From the NCBI RefSeq assembly GCF_032854445.1, contig NC_088301.1, positions 54,363,187 to 54,427,186 of the forward strand: DNA of 64,000 nt. The letters run 5' to 3'. The notes beneath the pieces were generated by a model. It was not told where the DNA came from and searched no databases. It saw nothing but the letters and a program-made list of their open reading frames with translations. Each line of letters starts with the position of its first letter. Position 1 is the first letter of the stretch. Made by a program: the position numbers and the translations under genes. The stretch comes from Liolophura sinensis. Its lineage: Eukaryota; Mollusca; Polyplacophora; Chitonida; Chitonidae. Shown one piece after another: positions 60,465 to 64,000 of this stretch.

Positions 60465-60545
60465 CATTCGTATACCAGCTGACAACCAATAAGGACGTTC
60501 CAGGTCAATAATCGCGAGGAAAGCCAACCAAAATGGTTTCCCAAG
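60465..60545 (-). repeat. Family B dispersed repeat, core
   Basis: TTCGTATACCAGCTGACAAC, CAATAAGGACGTTCCAGGTC, AATAATCGCGAGGAAAGCCA. On - one frame reads LAIIDLERPYWLSAGIRMS. Confidence 0.7.
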
Positions 60546-61867
60546 GATGTGATGTTCTTCTGGACAATATCCAGTTTTCACCCATCGTAAGATAATTATT
60601 TCTGTCACCAATAATAACAAATATACGAAATATAAATTAGTTTACTTGTACTGTTACCGAATCTGATAAGTATGTGGGAAGTACGAAACCAGTGATCTTA
60701 AAGGTTTATTGCATTTTAGACCTTGCTCACTTATATTGTAGTTGTATGAAGTGTGTTGTATACTCACTTCCAAAAGAATTAGAAGGGTGATTTTTTTTCT
60801 ACATTTATTTTTGCCAACATAGCATACTTTTCTATACAGTGACAGACTGTTTAGCATCTGTGCAAACATATGGGAGACAAGAAATCGATAACTGTGTGAC
60901 ACTTTCCAAAACACTTGCACAAGCTGTCTCATCTGTTTCTTCCTGTGCAGTTTTCAAACTCTTACGTAAGAGGCTTTGGCACTTGTTATGAATACTTGAC
61001 AAGGACAGTGTTCAAGCTGTTCTTATCTGTACTAGGAATGATGAGCCTAATTTGTTGAACATAATATACAGAAACAAAAATAATATTGAAGAAATATATC
61101 AAATATATTTTTGCGAAAGGCACCAAGAGCATAGGTAAAAATCTAATGTTGATTATCACAATAGCTCCATAATACAACTAGAAATCTGTTTCATCCTATG
61201 TAACTGTATACTAATAGGTCTTCACATACAAATTAGACATACAAAACAGAACACGAAACAATATATAACAAATATGAAGATAGAAATTTTATAAAGTGAA
61301 AAAGTGAAATGTTTTGAAAACTATGGTCTCCATTGAACTGTTATGTTACGAAAAATTCAATGGAGACAATTAAATTGGTATTGGTCAACATTTCAAACAA
61401 TAGCAAACTGCAACATTTTTTTAACATTTTCCTTTTGTACCAGAGGCTGGAGGAACATCAACTTCCTTTACAGTTTCCTCGCCATTCTTTTACTGGGGAT
61501 AGGTTACATTATAGTTAATTTGTCCATCTTTTGTTGTTTGTGACGCTGAGTGCAAATTCTTATTAGTTTGAAGAACCTCAGAGGATACCTGCAACACAAA
61601 TTATGCCAAACTTTTGGAATGGTATATATTTTTTTTAAATCACCACTAAGTTACAGTTGAACTTTGCCACATGTAACCCACAGATATACATACAATATTG
61701 ATGTAATACAAGGGGTCTTCAAGGAACGTTATATTTCGCTAACAGCCAAGAGTCGTCGACCATTTATTAAGGCCAAGGCCCCACAAGCACGGAGAACAAA
61801 TTACCTGTTTAAGGTAGGTTTCAACAATGTAGATATTAAGAAGATTTTGATGACAACACAGCATTTT
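60546..61867. other. Intergenic
   Basis: No supported gene. Open frames of 60-90 codons on both strands have no domain. Confidence 0.3.
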
Positions 61868-62132
61868 GAGTAATTCTAGACGAGTGACTTCTAACATGTT
61901 GCATTTAACATGACCGCATTTTTTACCTAATTCTGATTAACCCATAGTACTAGGGGGTGTGTAAATTGCTATTTGTGCATTTACATGAATAGTTAGAATA
62001 AAACCCTGACTGAAGTAAATTGGCAAGAGGCTGTATTTCACCGGTTAGGTGTGACCATTTACAAGCTATCACACCGTCGCCACTAATCTGGTCTTACTCT
62101 CTATGCTGTACGCCTTTAATTATATTATATCC
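61868..62132 (+). repeat. Family A dispersed repeat, longest copy seen
   Basis: Runs from TGAGTAATTCTAGACGAGTG through TTTTTTACCTAATTCTGATT, CTAGGGGGTGTGTAAATTGC, TTAGAATAAAACCCTGACTG, GGCTGTATTTCACCGGTTAG, AAGCTATCACACCGTCGCCA to CTATGCTGTACGCCTTTAAT. About 265 bp; the best guide to the full family. Confidence 0.82.
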
Positions 62133-62144
62133 TTTCTTAAGATG

Positions 62145-62324
62145 GATGAAACAACAATATTCCAATATATATAAAATGGCTTGATATACCTGTAATCACA
62201 ATTAATATCTACAAGGATGAAGAATCATCACTGACTGCTGATGTAATAGACAGGCTAAGTGTGCCTAAACTGGAAGATTTAAAGCAGGATATCTTATTTA
62301 GACTTTCAACCAATCAGCTTTAAT
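62145..62324 (+). other. Exon-like open segment of unknown nature
   Basis: About 55 codons without stop, rich in acidic and hydrophobic residues (KDEESSLTADVIDRLSVPKL, then EDLKQDILFRL), ending TAA at 62322-62324. There is no ATG in frame; ATATCTACAAG before GATGAAG could be an acceptor. The amphipathic pattern looks more protein-like than the surroundings, but I do not recognise it. Confidence 0.25.
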
Positions 62325-64000
62325 TCTGTATCCCAGTAATTCTGTGCAAATGTCTGCTATGTGTGACTTTTTACATATATTTTTTATTAATTTGGTAAAA
62401 GGTTGTTGGATAATTTCCAGTGATTGTCAGTGGATTCAGTTTGTCTCAGCTTGGCATGTGTTTATATCATGTGATAGCGATTATATCATAAATATGAAAC
62501 GTTCTCCTTCATTTTACTGAACTATTTGTATATACATACCAGAGCATTTAACAAGAGGCATAAAGTTTAAATACTCTTTTCACTTACATGAAGATGGTCT
62601 GTTTTATGGTTGAAGAAATATTAAAGCAAATGTATCTTAAGTGGAAACTTTATGAGGTTGAAACATTTAAAATTTACTAAAATTATTTGACAATATGAGA
62701 GTTTTGAGCTCAAATTCTTTCATCGCTGAAAGCAAAAAACGTCCTACTGTATTACATGATCTCACAGATATGTTAAGCAACTATTTTTGACTAAATTTAC
62801 TATAGCATGGGCGCCTGGAAAAGGTTTCCGAAAAAAGTTATTTAGAATAAACGAACAATGAAGAAATAAGCCCATCTAGGCATTTGTGAACTTAAGATTT
62901 GTTCTTGACGCAAAGCGGTGTGAGAGGTCTCTCCAAAGATGGTGAGACAGGTGATCGGTAAATTTATGTCAACAAATGATGCTTAACGTTTTTTTGACAA
63001 CGTTTTTGACTCTCCAGTTGTACAAACTCGCCTTTGGTTGTGTAAATCACATGGCGACCTAGTTTTGAATTCGCCTTCTTGGAATAGACAATATGTTATT
63101 AGATATTTGCTCTGCTGAAGATGAATATGGTATTTTGTTCACGAGTTTTATTGTAAATTGCAATTAAAACTGTTACATTTTTAAAGTTCACCTAACTATA
63201 AACAATTGCTGCTATGAAGCTGAAAGTTATCTATAGCCAAGACCTATAAATGGTTTTATATTGAGGTGTTCTGATTAGAACATACAGTGGTCCACGATTA
63301 GCCAAGTGGTTGAATATGTACCTTTTATGGTGTCAAAGGCGTGTATTAACTTTCTTGCGCAAAGGAGAATGTATGCGGTTTCTGCTGCAATTGCAAGTAT
63401 TTATCCAGCTCAGCTAAGAGTCACAAACATTGCAGTTGTATGCTAAAGTAGAAACTGCAGATTGTGTGAAGGAATCTTGGAATCCGCAACTCTGCAGGCA
63501 GTTCTAGTTTTCGTATGTTAGAGCTCTGACAGGGAACGAAACGTTTCATGTGCAACTCTGTGGCTCGATTTTGTTATTTACTGCCAGCCACAGAAACACT
63601 GCTTGGTTAAAACAAGCATACTTTTTGGCATTATCCCGACCTGTCTTTAACCAAATCACATATACATACCTCATCTCGAATATTTAGCCCAATTTTATCA
63701 AGGCAATGAGAAGCAAGTAAAACTAGAAACCAAAATATCTTGGGAAATGAAATCTGCTAACCAAGAAAAAGAGCAAATGTTGGAAGTTCAGTGTAAAGTT
63801 TTGTCTTCATGTTACTCAAACTAGTCTTTTAACTAAGAAAATTCATTTGTTCTGGTATCTAACTCCTCTTCCAGGCATTGGTGTTTCCGTTGACATCCAG
63901 TATTTCAAATTCTTTGCATTTGGCCTGGCTTTCTAAATCTATCCCCCCCAGTCATTTGAACATGAAACAATTTGTACGGGTTGACTGTAGCGTCCGTCAT
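62325..64000. other. Intergenic
   Basis: Nothing recognised to the end of the window. Confidence 0.35.

Overview
The window looks like AT-rich, repeat-dense nuclear DNA of an invertebrate animal, most likely a mollusc. Reasons: genes are split by GT-AG introns; tRNA-headed SINEs carry a 3' part of the type widespread in molluscs; the other mobile elements (pogo, Harbinger, ISL2EU/IS4EU with YqaJ and THAP, Ty3/gypsy, Penelope-like, jockey/CR1-like) are typical of lophotrochozoan genomes. The species assignment is inference. I see no rRNA gene, no functional tRNA, no CRISPR array and nothing bacterial.

Layout. 0.5-4.2 kb: a decayed ISL2EU/IS4EU-type DNA transposon, with a YqaJ/SWIM nuclease relic on + facing a THAP/DDE transposase relic on -, and a SINE between them. 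5.5-10 kb: a Ty3/gypsy retrotransposon on - (protease relic, RT, RNase H, integrase, a 208-bp 3' LTR with a polypurine tract), lacking gag and the 5' LTR, plus a second diverged LTR nearby. 10.4-10.9 kb: a 38-bp minisatellite. 11-32 kb: mostly non-coding repeat mosaic with a Penelope-like RT scrap, a LINE RT C-terminus, several SINEs and one lectin-like (F5/8C) exon. 32.4-35.9 kb: a complete seven-exon gene for a secreted two-domain Kazal protein, built from a duplicated three-exon module. 41.2-44.3 kb: a complete pogo-type transposon with matching TIRs, a TA target duplication and an intact 654-aa transposase. 44.6 kb: the C-terminal end of a Harbinger transposase. 49.7-52.2 kb: a five-exon gene for a secreted cysteine-rich protein that carries one apparent +1 frameshift. 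52.6-64 kb: repeats.

Two unnamed dispersed repeat families dominate the rest. Family A has about 20 copies on both strands; its core reads roughly GACAAGAGGCC-GTATTTCACCGG-TGTGACCATTTGCC-ACTATCACACTGTCG. Family B has about 10 copies; its core reads roughly TTGGTCTTGCGATTATTGA-ACGTCC-TTGACGGCTGG-ATACGAATGTCTG. I found no operon-like or pathway logic. The two host-type genes both encode small secreted cysteine-rich proteins, and the remainder is transposon history. The most notable items are the Kazal gene (three-exon modules, a stop codon created where module 1 has Gly, an orphan third 3' exon), the 17-bp motif repeated inside the pogo element and in its TIRs, and the frameshifted cysteine-rich gene.
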